16,597 bases of DNA. It comes from Flavobacteriales bacterium UBA3376 (lineage in GTDB: Bacteria; Bacteroidota; Bacteroidia; Flavobacteriales; Weeksellaceae). Position 1 is the first letter of the stretch, and every line of letters begins with the position of its first letter. The translations under genes and the position numbers were made by a program. The stretch is from the NCBI GenBank assembly GCA_002359055.1, contig DEQC01000105.1, positions 1-16,597 of the forward strand, given 5' to 3'. Positions 1-6,586 of the stretch are shown here, one piece after another. The notes beneath the pieces are model-generated. The model worked only from the letters and a program-made list of their open reading frames with translations. It had not been told where the DNA came from and searched no databases.

Positions 1-20
1 GTAGGTCGCCGCCAGTCTTT
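1..20 (+). rRNA. rrf: 5S ribosomal RNA, 3' end only (partial)
   Basis: The first 20 bases (GTAGGTCGCCGCCAG followed by TCTTT) resemble the last part of bacterial 5S rRNA: E. coli 5S ends with GTAGGGAACTGCCAGGCAT, and the GTAGG...GCCAG framework is shared. The strong intrinsic terminator that follows immediately fits the end of an rRNA operon. The rest of the gene lies outside the window, so the 5' strand of the closing helix cannot be checked. This identification rests on recalled similarity plus context. Confidence 0.7.
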
Positions 21-24
21 ATAG

Positions 25-60
25 AATCCTCTATCTTAATTGATAGAGGATTTTTTTTTT
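25..60 (+). terminator. Intrinsic terminator after the 5S rRNA
   Basis: A perfect 11-bp stem (AATCCTCTATC at 25-35 paired with GATAGAGGATT at 42-52) closes a 6-base loop. The T run at 51-60 completes a textbook Rho-independent terminator. It ends the upstream rRNA transcript and separates it from the suf operon. Confidence 0.93.
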
Positions 61-254
61 GGCTTTATTGAAAGAACTTATTCAATATTCTTCAAATGCT
101 AATCAAATTTATTAGCATACATGATTTTTCTTTATAGGAACTTTTCATATTTATTCACATCAATCCTCATCTTCTTTCAGCATTTAATTTCTTATTTTTA
201 CTTCAAAATTTTAACGATATTTTATATATAAATAAAATGGATTTGTATTAATTG

Positions 255-283
255 TTGCATGTTTATTGCAGTTGCTATATTTG
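255..283 (+). promoter_or_regulatory. Candidate distal suf promoter
   Basis: TTG at 255-257 and TATATTTG at 276-283 are 18 bases apart and match the Bacteroidota consensus (TTG near -33, TAnnTTTG near -7). A start here would give a leader of about 155 bases before the first suf gene. The gap from 61 to 446 has no convincing reading frame. Besides the promoters it holds a 10-bp palindrome (TGTTATAACA, 366-375). In such AT-rich DNA a chance match is possible. Confidence 0.4.
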
Positions 284-416
284 CAAAAAAATATTTTTAA
301 TTGTCTAATTAGAAGATATTAAACTCAGAAATCAACATCATTTGTATATAATTTTCAACATATGGTGTTATAACATTTAATTATGGAAAATCTAAGGTTA
401 TTGTTTTCTGAGATCG

Positions 417-424
417 TATCTTTG
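417..424 (+). promoter_or_regulatory. Candidate proximal suf promoter (-7 element)
   Basis: TATCTTTG matches TAnnTTTG exactly and would put the transcription start about 10-20 bases before the ATG at 447. No TTG lies at the usual -33 spacing; the nearest (401-403) is only 13 bases upstream. The element may therefore need an activator, or may be fortuitous. Confidence 0.4.
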
Positions 425-446
425 CTTTAGAATAAATCTAAATAAA

Positions 447-776
447 ATGATTCAAGTTTCAGAGAGTGCTAAGGAAAAAGTTATTTCTTTAATGAGAGAA
501 GAGGGAACTGATTTAGAAGCAAGTTTTGTTAGGGTTGGAGTTGAAAGTGGTGGTTGTTCTGGTTTGTCTTATAAGTTGAGCTTTGACAAAGAAAAGAAAG
601 AGGATGACCGTGTTTTTGAGGACAATGGTGTTAGAATAGTAGTGGACAAAAGGTCTTTTTTATATTTGGTTGGTACTGTTTTAGAATATTCAGGTGGTCT
701 AAATGGAAAAGGTTTTGTTTTTAACAATCCTAATGCTAACCGTACTTGTGGATGTGGAGAAAGTTTCGCTGTATAA
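447..776 (+). CDS. sufA: A-type iron-sulfur cluster carrier (HesB/IscA/SufA/ErpA family)
   Basis: This is a 109-residue A-type carrier that accepts Fe-S clusters from the SufBCD scaffold and hands them to client apoproteins in the cytoplasm. The three family cysteines are present: C37 in the SGGCSG motif, and C101 and C103 in the C-terminal CGCGESF motif. The length is typical. The ATG at 447 follows an A-rich leader and is the only start that gives a normal N-terminus. It opens the suf operon, with the next gene 16 bases downstream. The family assignment is firm. Whether it is best called SufA, IscA or ErpA rests only on its position beside sufB, sufC and sufD. Confidence 0.93.
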   Translation: MIQVSESAKEKVISLMREEGTDLEASFVRVGVESGGCSGLSYKLSFDKEKKEDDRVFEDNGVRIVVDKRSFLYLVGTVLEYSGGLNGKGFVFNNPNANRTCGCGESFAV

Positions 777-792
777 TTTCTAAAGTTTAAAG

Positions 793-1650
793 TTGAGTTA
801 TTTGAAATACATATTTGTCTTTCTAACTGTTGGTTTGTTTGCACAGTCAAAATTAGACGAAAGTCAATTGAAAGTTTTTCAACCCACTGAAAAATCTAAA
901 GTATTCAACAAAGTTTATACTCAGAACTTTTTCTTTGGAAATTTTGGGGTGAAACAATTGATAGGCGCTGTGCCTATCAACAATGATAATGTGAAAAAGA
1001 TTGAGATTGTCGCAGAAACATCTTCATTAAATAATCAACCTGTCATGGAATTGCATTATAACTCATCAGGTGATTTGATTCAAATGAAAGTTATGCAAGC
1101 TTTCTTTGGAAAGGAGATGTTGGTCGATTATCAATACAAAGATGGTTATTTAGTGGAAGAAAAGTTGACCCAATCAAACGAAGTTACAGTCAATCGATTT
1201 TATTATACAGATGACAAAATGATCATTGAAAACAGTAAGGGTATTTTAGATGTTTATACTTTGGAGGGTGAGGTTCTATTGAAAAATAGTTATATTGATG
1301 GTGAATTAATTTTGAGTGATCGTATGGTCAGAAATTGTAGATTGACCAATTACCAAAGAAAACCTATCAATAAAATTTGTTATAATAATTTGAATTTAAA
1401 GCTTCCATTGATCATCGAAAAATACACCAATAACGAAAATGAAGCAGGGCGATTGGTACTTCAAGTCGATGAAGTTCTATCCATTGATCAAAGTTCAGAT
1501 TTAGAATACGACATTAAAGTCAGCGGACAATCGAGATATAAATTAAAATTAAATCAGGATTCGAGTTTAGCTGAATTCGCTTATTTAGGAAATAAGGAAG
1601 ATAAAACGAAACCTGTTAAATATAAGTTTAACTACATATATAAAGAATAA
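793..1650 (+). CDS. Exported protein of unknown function inside the suf operon (TTG start)
   Basis: I do not recognise this 285-residue protein. Residues 1-18 (MSYLKYIFVFLTVGLFAQ) form a classic flavobacterial Sec signal peptide ending in FAQ, so the mature protein should be periplasmic or surface-exposed. The reading frame has a stop at 781-783 and no ATG before about residue 65. The signal peptide therefore fixes the start at the TTG at 793. Residues about 80-170 alternate hydrophobic and polar positions with recurrent Tyr/Asp/Gly patterns (QYKDGYLVEEK, FYYTDDKMI, DVYTLEGEVLL), suggesting a beta-rich, possibly repeat-like fold. It lies 16 bases after the A-type carrier, and its TAA overlaps the sufB ATG by one base, so it is cotranscribed and likely translationally coupled. 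Any link between an exported protein and cytoplasmic Fe-S assembly is unexplained. Confidence 0.8.
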   Translation: MSYLKYIFVFLTVGLFAQSKLDESQLKVFQPTEKSKVFNKVYTQNFFFGNFGVKQLIGAVPINNDNVKKIEIVAETSSLNNQPVMELHYNSSGDLIQMKVMQAFFGKEMLVDYQYKDGYLVEEKLTQSNEVTVNRFYYTDDKMIIENSKGILDVYTLEGEVLLKNSYIDGELILSDRMVRNCRLTNYQRKPINKICYNNLNLKLPLIIEKYTNNENEAGRLVLQVDEVLSIDQSSDLEYDIKVSGQSRYKLKLNQDSSLAEFAYLGNKEDKTKPVKYKFNYIYKE

Positions 1651-3107
1651 TGAGCAAAACTAAATATACAGAAGACGATTTAAGGGAAGAATTGTCGAGT
1701 GGTAAGGAGTATGAATTCGGTTTTACAACTGATATCGAATATGAGGATTTCCCGACCGGTTTAAATGAAGACATCATACGTATGATATCGAAAAGAAAAG
1801 AGGAGCCAGAGTGGATGACTGAATGGAGATTAGATGCATATAGGCAATGGTTGACCATGGAAGAACCTGAATGGGCCAATATCAAATATAAAAAACCGGA
1901 GTTCAATGCGATTCAATATTTCGCAGCACCCAAACAAAAACCAGAATTACAAAGTTTGGATGAAGTTGATCCAGAATTATTAGAAACTTTTAGAAAACTG
2001 GGAATTTCTGTTGAAGAGCAAAAGCGTTTAACTGGTGTTGCGATGGATGTGGTAGTTGATAGTGTTTCAGTTACAACAACTTTCAAAGAAACTTTGGCTG
2101 AAAAAGGAATTATCTTTATGCCAATCAGTGAAGCTATCCAAAAGCATCCTGATTTAGTACGAAAATACATAGGTACAGTTGTTCCTAAAACAGATAACTT
2201 TTATGCAGCTCTAAATTCGGCTGTATTTACTGATGGTTCATTTTGTTACATCCCAAAAGGAGTGAAATGTCCGATGGAATTATCAACTTATTTCAGAATC
2301 AATAAAGCAGGTACGGGTCAATTTGAAAGAACTTTAGTCGTTGCTGACGAAGGTTCTTATGTGTCTTATTTGGAAGGTTGTACCGCACCAATGCGTGATG
2401 AGAACCAATTGCATGCCGCTGTAGTTGAGTTGATAGCTTTAGAAGATGCAGAAATCAAATATTCAACCGTTCAAAACTGGTATCCAGGAGATTCTGAAGG
2501 TAAAGGGGGAGTATTTAACTTCGTTACCAAAAGAGGAGTAGCAGAGAAAAATGCGAAAATCTCTTGGACACAAGTTGAAACTGGTTCTGCTATTACCTGG
2601 AAATATCCAAGTTGTATTTTGAAAGGTGACAATTCAATTGGAGAATTTTATTCAGTTGCTGTTACAAACAATCATCAGCAAGCCGATACTGGTACCAAAA
2701 TGATTCACATTGGTAAAAACACCAAATCAACCATTATTTCCAAAGGTATTTCTGCAGGTCAATCACATAACAGTTATAGAGGTTTAGTGAAAATTGGTCC
2801 GAGAGCAGAAGGTGCAAGAAACTTCTCTGAGTGTGATTCAATGTTGATGGGTAATAAGTGTGGTGCACATACTTTTCCGTATATCGATGTGAAAAACAGC
2901 ACTGCTCAGGTAGAACATGAAGCCACCACTTCTAAAATCGGTGAAGATCAATTGTTCTATTGTAACCAAAGAGGAATTGATACCGAAAAGGCGATTGCGC
3001 TTATAGTGAACGGATTCAGCCGTGAAGTTTTGGATAAATTGCCAATGGAATTCGCAGTTGAAGCAAAAAAACTATTAGAAATTTCACTTGAAGGTTCTGT
3101 AGGATAA
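1650..3107 (+). CDS. sufB: Fe-S cluster assembly scaffold protein SufB
   Basis: SufB (485 residues) is the scaffold subunit of the SufBC2D complex, on which Fe-S clusters are built with ATPase help from SufC. The beta-helix core carries the expected key residues: C395 in NFSECDSM, which aligns with E. coli SufB C405, and E422-H423-E424, which align with E. coli E432-H433-E434 at the same offset of ten. C404 lies in the family motif GNKCGAHT. Length is close to the E. coli protein. The ATG at 1650 shares its A with the stop codon of the upstream gene (TAATG), indicating coupled translation. The stop is followed by a 77-base gap to sufC that contains an inverted repeat. Confidence 0.97.
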   Translation: MSKTKYTEDDLREELSSGKEYEFGFTTDIEYEDFPTGLNEDIIRMISKRKEEPEWMTEWRLDAYRQWLTMEEPEWANIKYKKPEFNAIQYFAAPKQKPELQSLDEVDPELLETFRKLGISVEEQKRLTGVAMDVVVDSVSVTTTFKETLAEKGIIFMPISEAIQKHPDLVRKYIGTVVPKTDNFYAALNSAVFTDGSFCYIPKGVKCPMELSTYFRINKAGTGQFERTLVVADEGSYVSYLEGCTAPMRDENQLHAAVVELIALEDAEIKYSTVQNWYPGDSEGKGGVFNFVTKRGVAEKNAKISWTQVETGSAITWKYPSCILKGDNSIGEFYSVAVTNNHQQADTGTKMIHIGKNTKSTIISKGISAGQSHNSYRGLVKIGPRAEGARNFSECDSMLMGNKCGAHTFPYIDVKNSTAQVEHEATTSKIGEDQLFYCNQRGIDTEKAIALIVNGFSREVLDKLPMEFAVEAKKLLEISLEGSVG

Positions 3108-3140
3108 AATGATTAATTAAAGAATACATAAAACCACTGA

Positions 3141-3171
3141 GATTAAATGAATCAATTATGAGAATTTAATC
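3141..3171 (+). promoter_or_regulatory. Inverted repeat in the sufB-sufC gap
   Basis: GATTAAAT (3141-3148) and ATTTAATC (3164-3171) form a perfect 8-bp inverted repeat around a 15-base spacer. No T run follows, so it is not an intrinsic terminator. In the mRNA it could be a weak hairpin affecting processing or stability; as DNA it could be an operator. All but two of the pairs are A-T, so RNA stability would be low. Confidence 0.4.
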
Positions 3172-3184
3172 GATTTTAAATAAA

Positions 3185-3946
3185 ATGACAATGTTAAAAA
3201 TAGAAAATTTACACGCCAAAATAGAAGACGGAACTGAAATATTAAAAGGTCTTAATCTTGAGATCAAACCAGGTGAAGTTCACGCAATTATGGGACCTAA
3301 CGGTTCTGGTAAATCAACTTTAGCATCAGTTATTGCTGGTAAAGAAGATTATGAAGTTACTGAAGGAGATATTTTATTTGAGAATGAAGATTTGATGGAA
3401 TTAGGACCAGATGAGCGTGCACACAAAGGTGTTTTTTTGTCTTTCCAATATCCAATCGAAATTCCTGGAATTACAGTTACAAACTTCATTAGAACAGCAA
3501 TTAACGAAACGCGTAAAGCCAATGGATTAGAAGATATGAAAGGAGCTGAAATGTTGAAGTTAATCAGAGAAAATGCTGATAAATTAGACATTAAAAAAGA
3601 CTTCCTTTCTCGCTCGTTGAACGAAGGTTTCTCAGGTGGAGAAAAGAAAAGAAACGAGATTTTCCAAATGTTGATGCTCAATCCTAAATTGGCAATTTTA
3701 GACGAAACTGACTCAGGGTTGGATATCGATGCATTAAAAGTAGTTGCTGATGGTGTAAATGCCTTTAAAAATGAAGGAAATGCAGTCTTGCTAATTACTC
3801 ACTATCAACGCTTGTTGGACTATATAGTACCAGATTTCGTACATGTTTTAAGCGATGGTAAAATTATTAAATCAGGTGATAAATCATTGGCCTTAGAACT
3901 TGAAGAAAAAGGTTATGATTGGGTATTAGAAGAAACAAAGGTGTAA
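3185..3946 (+). CDS. sufC: Fe-S cluster assembly ATPase SufC
   Basis: SufC (253 residues) is the ABC-type ATPase of the SufBC2D complex; ATP hydrolysis drives conformational change in the SufB-SufD scaffold. All ATPase motifs are visible: Walker A GPNGSGKST at 37-45, Q-loop near Q88, the family signature FSGGEKKRNE from 149, Walker B with LDE at 172-174, and the switch histidine H206 in LLITHYQ. Length is typical. The start could be the ATG at 3185 or the second one at 3191, which gives the MLKIENLH N-terminus common in the family. It sits between sufB and sufD. Confidence 0.97.
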   Translation: MTMLKIENLHAKIEDGTEILKGLNLEIKPGEVHAIMGPNGSGKSTLASVIAGKEDYEVTEGDILFENEDLMELGPDERAHKGVFLSFQYPIEIPGITVTNFIRTAINETRKANGLEDMKGAEMLKLIRENADKLDIKKDFLSRSLNEGFSGGEKKRNEIFQMLMLNPKLAILDETDSGLDIDALKVVADGVNAFKNEGNAVLLITHYQRLLDYIVPDFVHVLSDGKIIKSGDKSLALELEEKGYDWVLEETKV

Positions 3947-3954
3947 TTTGATCA

Positions 3955-3988
3955 AATTGAGTTTTAACAATGAATTTGTTACTCAATT
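3955..3988 (+). promoter_or_regulatory. Hairpin in the sufC-sufD gap
   Basis: AATTGAGT (3955-3962) pairs with ACTCAATT (3981-3988). Inside it AACAA (3966-3970) pairs with TTGTT (3976-3980) around a 5-base loop, leaving a 3-base bulge on the left arm. The 13-bp hairpin lies wholly in the 63-base gap before sufD. No T run follows, so an mRNA processing or stability element is more likely than a terminator. Confidence 0.5.
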
Positions 3989-4009
3989 CAAGCAATTAAA
4001 CAAGATAAA

Positions 4010-5332
4010 ATGAGTGATTTAAAAGAAAGTTTGGTTTCAAGTCATTTGGTTTTTAACGAAAAAAAATCAATCGCTAAATGGATGGACGACTTAAGACATG
4101 AAGCCATAGATATATTTGATAAAAGAGGTTTTCCTCACCGAAAATTAGAACAATGGAGATTTACTAACTTAACTCCATTATTGAAAAAAGATTATAAACT
4201 TTTTCCAGAACCAGAAGAAACATCCGTTGAATACAAAGACATCAAAAAGTACCTTCTACATGATGTAGATACTTATAATATCGTTTTTGTAAATGGTGTT
4301 TACAGCAGTTATTTATCTTCGACTACTCATGACGAAGGCGATATTTGCGTGATGTCATGTGCCATGGAAAAAATGAAGTATCAAACCGTTATTGAGAATT
4401 TTTATTCGAAAATAGCTCCCAAAGAAGAGAGTTTGGTTTCTTTGAACACTGCATTTACAAAAGATGGTGCCTACATTCATATTCCAGACAAAACTATTGT
4501 TTCAAAACCGATCCAAATTGTTTTCCTTTCGATTGCGAAAGAAGATGAAGTGATGTACCAACCGAGAAACTTAATCGTTGTAGGTGATAACGCAGGTGTA
4601 CAAATCATAGAACGCCATCAAACACTGAATGGAAAAGCTAATTTGACCAATGCAGTTACGGAAATTCATGTCGGAAAGAATTCTGATTTAGATTATTATA
4701 AAATTCAGAATGACACTGAAGAGGCCTCACTAATCGATCATACGTATATAGAGCAAGAAAGAGATAGTGTGGCATCTGTACAAACTTTTTCATTGGGTGG
4801 GAAATTGACGAGAAACAATCTTTATTTTGTTCAGAAAGGTGTCAATTGTAATTCCATTCTAAACGGTGTGTCTGTTTTGGACAAAGATCAACACGTAGAT
4901 AATCATACAAAAGTTGAACATTTATATCCAAACTGCGAAAGTCATGAGTTCTATAAAGGAATTTATGATGAACAATCAAGAGGAGTTTTCAATGGAATTA
5001 TTTACGTTCACCCTGAAGCTCAAAAATTGAATTCATTCCAACAAAACAATAATATTTTATTGTCATCAAAAGCAGGTGTAGACACTAAACCTCAATTGGA
5101 AATTTTTGCCGATGATGTGAAATGTTCGCACGGATGTACAGTCGGACAAATGGATGAAACCGCATTGTTCTATATGGAACAAAGAGGAATTCCTAAAGAG
5201 AAAGCTCGTGCGCTTTTATTGCACACCTTTGCAGCTGAAGTTTTAGAGCATGTAAAAATTCCTCAACTAAAATCAAGAATCAACAAAATCATCGCTGATA
5301 AATTAGGTGTTGAAATTGATTTTGAATTGTAA
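4010..5332 (+). CDS. sufD: Fe-S cluster assembly protein SufD
   Basis: SufD (440 residues) is the SufB paralogue that pairs with it in the SufBC2D scaffold and is needed for iron acquisition during cluster assembly. The C-terminal SufB/SufD core is clear (residues about 170-420). H374 in VKCSHGCTVG corresponds to the functional histidine of E. coli SufD (H360), followed by the family motif with ALFYMEQRGI. The N-terminal part (residues 1-100) is helical and includes KLEQWRFTNL, typical of SufD. The ATG at 4010 follows GATAAA and an upstream hairpin. It is the last gene of the operon: a terminator lies 45 bases after the stop, and no sufS or sufE follows. Confidence 0.96.
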   Translation: MSDLKESLVSSHLVFNEKKSIAKWMDDLRHEAIDIFDKRGFPHRKLEQWRFTNLTPLLKKDYKLFPEPEETSVEYKDIKKYLLHDVDTYNIVFVNGVYSSYLSSTTHDEGDICVMSCAMEKMKYQTVIENFYSKIAPKEESLVSLNTAFTKDGAYIHIPDKTIVSKPIQIVFLSIAKEDEVMYQPRNLIVVGDNAGVQIIERHQTLNGKANLTNAVTEIHVGKNSDLDYYKIQNDTEEASLIDHTYIEQERDSVASVQTFSLGGKLTRNNLYFVQKGVNCNSILNGVSVLDKDQHVDNHTKVEHLYPNCESHEFYKGIYDEQSRGVFNGIIYVHPEAQKLNSFQQNNNILLSSKAGVDTKPQLEIFADDVKCSHGCTVGQMDETALFYMEQRGIPKEKARALLLHTFAAEVLEHVKIPQLKSRINKIIADKLGVEIDFEL

Positions 5333-5376
5333 ATTAAACAATGCTTTTTTTTACGAAAAGCAGAAACGATAAATTG

Positions 5377-5410
5377 AAAAGCGTCATTTCTATTGAAAAT
5401 GACGCTTTTT
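5377..5410 (+). terminator. Intrinsic terminator of the suf operon
   Basis: A perfect 13-bp stem (AAAAGCGTCATTT at 5377-5389 with AAATGACGCTTTT at 5397-5409) closes a 7-base loop and runs into a short T tract. A weaker hairpin precedes it (TGCTTTT at 5342-5348 with AAAAGCA at 5356-5362). Together they end the suf transcript after sufD. Confidence 0.9.
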
Positions 5411-5532
5411 TATTAGAATAACCTTTTTATAGTTTAAGAAATAAACGAAATTGTTGTTTTTGACTTATTTTTTTGAAAATCAATTATTTATTAGGTTTTT
5501 TCATCTTGCCAAATTCGTTAATTTGATAAGTT

Positions 5533-5569
5533 TTGTGTTAGAATCACTGGTATTTTATCTTTACTTTTG
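5533..5569 (+). promoter_or_regulatory. Candidate promoter of a small RNA
   Basis: TTG at 5533-5535 is followed after 20 bases by TATCTTTA (5556-5563), a one-mismatch fit to TAnnTTTG. An overlapping exact match, TACTTTTG, lies at 5562-5569. Either would start transcription near 5570-5578. No coding frame follows, only a strong terminator about 75 bases further on. Confidence 0.45.
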
Positions 5570-5570
5570 T

Positions 5571-5686
5571 AAGAGAATTAAAGAATACAAGGTATTGACG
5601 TTTTGCTAACCCAATCCCAACTAAACCATAAAAATTAGTAAGAAGTAAGGTGTAAATTTTACCTTGCTTTCTTACTTTTTTTTTTT
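5571..5686 (+). ncRNA. Candidate small non-coding RNA of about 110 nt
   Basis: The 455-base gap between sufD and the Crp/Fnr gene contains, after the suf terminator, an independent promoter-like element and a strong terminator with no reading frame between them. The predicted transcript has an A/C-rich, apparently unstructured 5' part (5571-5636, including AACCCAATCCCAAC) and a 3' terminator hairpin. That is the usual shape of a base-pairing bacterial sRNA. I do not recognise a known RNA family. The boundaries are inferred from the signals alone, and the promoter is the weakest part of the call. Confidence 0.45.
5637..5686 (+). terminator. Strong intrinsic terminator of the candidate small RNA
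   Basis: The stem pairs 5637-5651 (AGTAAGAAGTAAGGT) with 5661-5676 through 15 base pairs, with a single bulged T at 5668 and one G-T wobble. Eleven T residues follow (5676-5686). It cannot serve sufD, which has its own terminator at 5377-5410, so it implies a separate short transcript starting in between. Confidence 0.85.
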
Positions 5687-5710
5687 AATCAATTTTTATA
5701 AATTAAACAT

Positions 5711-5754
5711 ACTAATATTTAGTCGATTTAACTCGGATTAAATATGTAACTTTA
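5711..5754 (+). promoter_or_regulatory. Candidate promoter and palindrome upstream of the Crp/Fnr gene
   Basis: TAACTTTA (5747-5754) is one base away from TAnnTTTG and lies 33 bases before the ATG at 5788. A palindrome, ACTAA-TAT-TTAGT (5711-5723), is centred 33.5 bases upstream of the centre of this element. That is nearly the distance seen between dyad and -7 box at the three other promoters of this locus, but the half-site sequence differs. It may be an operator for autoregulation, or chance in AT-rich DNA. Confidence 0.35.
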
Positions 5755-5787
5755 TTTTCATCTAATTTATAAAAAAACATCATCGAA

Positions 5788-6420
5788 ATGAATTTTTCTG
5801 AAATAGTCGATTTTGCATTTGAAGAGATTTTTGAAAAAGAACTCATTGAAGAAATCAAAGAAGTTTCTCAAATTATGGAATTTAAACAAGACGATGTTTT
5901 GATCGATTTTGGGCAATACATGAGAGGCATGCCTTTGTTGATAGAGGGTGCCATTAAAATCATGAGAGAAGATTTCGATGAAGGAGAACTTTTATTATAT
6001 TTTTTAGAAAAAGGAGATACCTGTGCTATGACCATGTCTTGTTGTATGGGAAATAATAAAAGTGAAATCCGAGCCATCGCTGAAAATGATGGTATGGTTC
6101 TTATGATTCCTGTACAGAAAATGGAAGAATGGTTAGGAAAATTTAAATCATGGCGAGCTTTTGTTTTCAATAGTTACAACAATAGGTTCAACGAGTTGCT
6201 ATCGGCCATAGATAGTATCGCTTTTAAACATATGGATGAGCGCTTGGAAGATTATTTGCTTGAAAAAGCGAAAGTCAATAATACCAATAAAATTACTCAA
6301 ACCCATAAAGAAATTGCTTACGAATTAAACAGCTCCAGAGTTGTTATTTCAAGATTACTTAAGGCAATGGAAAAAGAAGGGAAGTTGAAACTCAACAGAA
6401 ATAATATCGAAATTTTATAA
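5788..6420 (+). CDS. Crp/Fnr-family transcriptional regulator with a CxxxxxCC motif
   Basis: This 210-residue protein has a Crp-like N-terminal sensor domain (about 15-115), a long dimer helix (about 118-145) and a C-terminal winged helix-turn-helix (about 148-210). Where CRP has its cAMP phosphate-binding cassette, this protein has C79-A-M-T-M-S-C85-C86-M, so cAMP binding is unlikely and a cysteine-based redox, metal or sulfur signal is plausible. The N-terminal cysteine cluster of true FNR is absent. In the recognition helix, R184 and R189 match CRP R180 and R185, but V185 replaces the glutamate (CRP E181, FNR E209) that reads a G-C pair. A non-TGTGA half-site would fit. It stands alone, 166 bases upstream of the tolC-type gene, and is the best candidate to bind the GTAAC dyads of this locus. 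Confidence 0.9.
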   Translation: MNFSEIVDFAFEEIFEKELIEEIKEVSQIMEFKQDDVLIDFGQYMRGMPLLIEGAIKIMREDFDEGELLLYFLEKGDTCAMTMSCCMGNNKSEIRAIAENDGMVLMIPVQKMEEWLGKFKSWRAFVFNSYNNRFNELLSAIDSIAFKHMDERLEDYLLEKAKVNNTNKITQTHKEIAYELNSSRVVISRLLKAMEKEGKLKLNRNNIEIL

Positions 6421-6492
6421 AGAATTTTTTTTAAATCATACCATTTGTAATTCACAAGGATTTTGATAGTAATATCGGAGACAAATTCTTGT

Positions 6493-6536
6493 GTAACAAA
6501 TATTACTGTCTATGCTTTTTTGAGAGTCTAATTTTG
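6493..6536 (+). promoter_or_regulatory. Efflux operon promoter with Crp/Fnr-type dyad
   Basis: The dyad GTAAC-AAAT-ATTAC (6493-6506, 5-4-5 layout) is centred at 6499.5. An exact TAnnTTTG element, TAATTTTG, occupies 6529-6536, centred at 6532.5: 33.0 bases downstream. The same dyad-to-box distance is found at the methyltransferase and rhodanese promoters. The dyad falls where the -33 element would be, as for class II activation. Extra inverted repeats flank it: GATAGTAATAT (6465-6475) against ATATTACTGTC (6500-6510), and, in the predicted leader, TTGTAAT (6540-6546) against ATTACAA (6556-6562). Confidence 0.7.
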
Positions 6537-6586
6537 TGCTTGTAATTAAGAAAACATTACAACTTAAAATTTAGACTTTTAAAAAC

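Noticed and set aside
1..20. 3' end of a tRNA or SRP RNA
   Set aside because: There is no T-loop GGTTCRA sequence and no CCA end. The GTAGG...GCCAG framework fits the 5S rRNA 3' end better.
61..446. A hidden small gene or riboswitch in the long gap before the suf operon
   Set aside because: All frames are interrupted by stops, base composition is very AT-rich, and no conserved RNA motif was recognised. Only promoter-like elements and a palindrome could be supported.
5342..5362. First hairpin after sufD considered as the main terminator or a riboswitch
   Set aside because: Its 7-bp stem is not followed by a T run, and a much stronger terminator lies 15 bases downstream. No riboswitch core motif was recognised.
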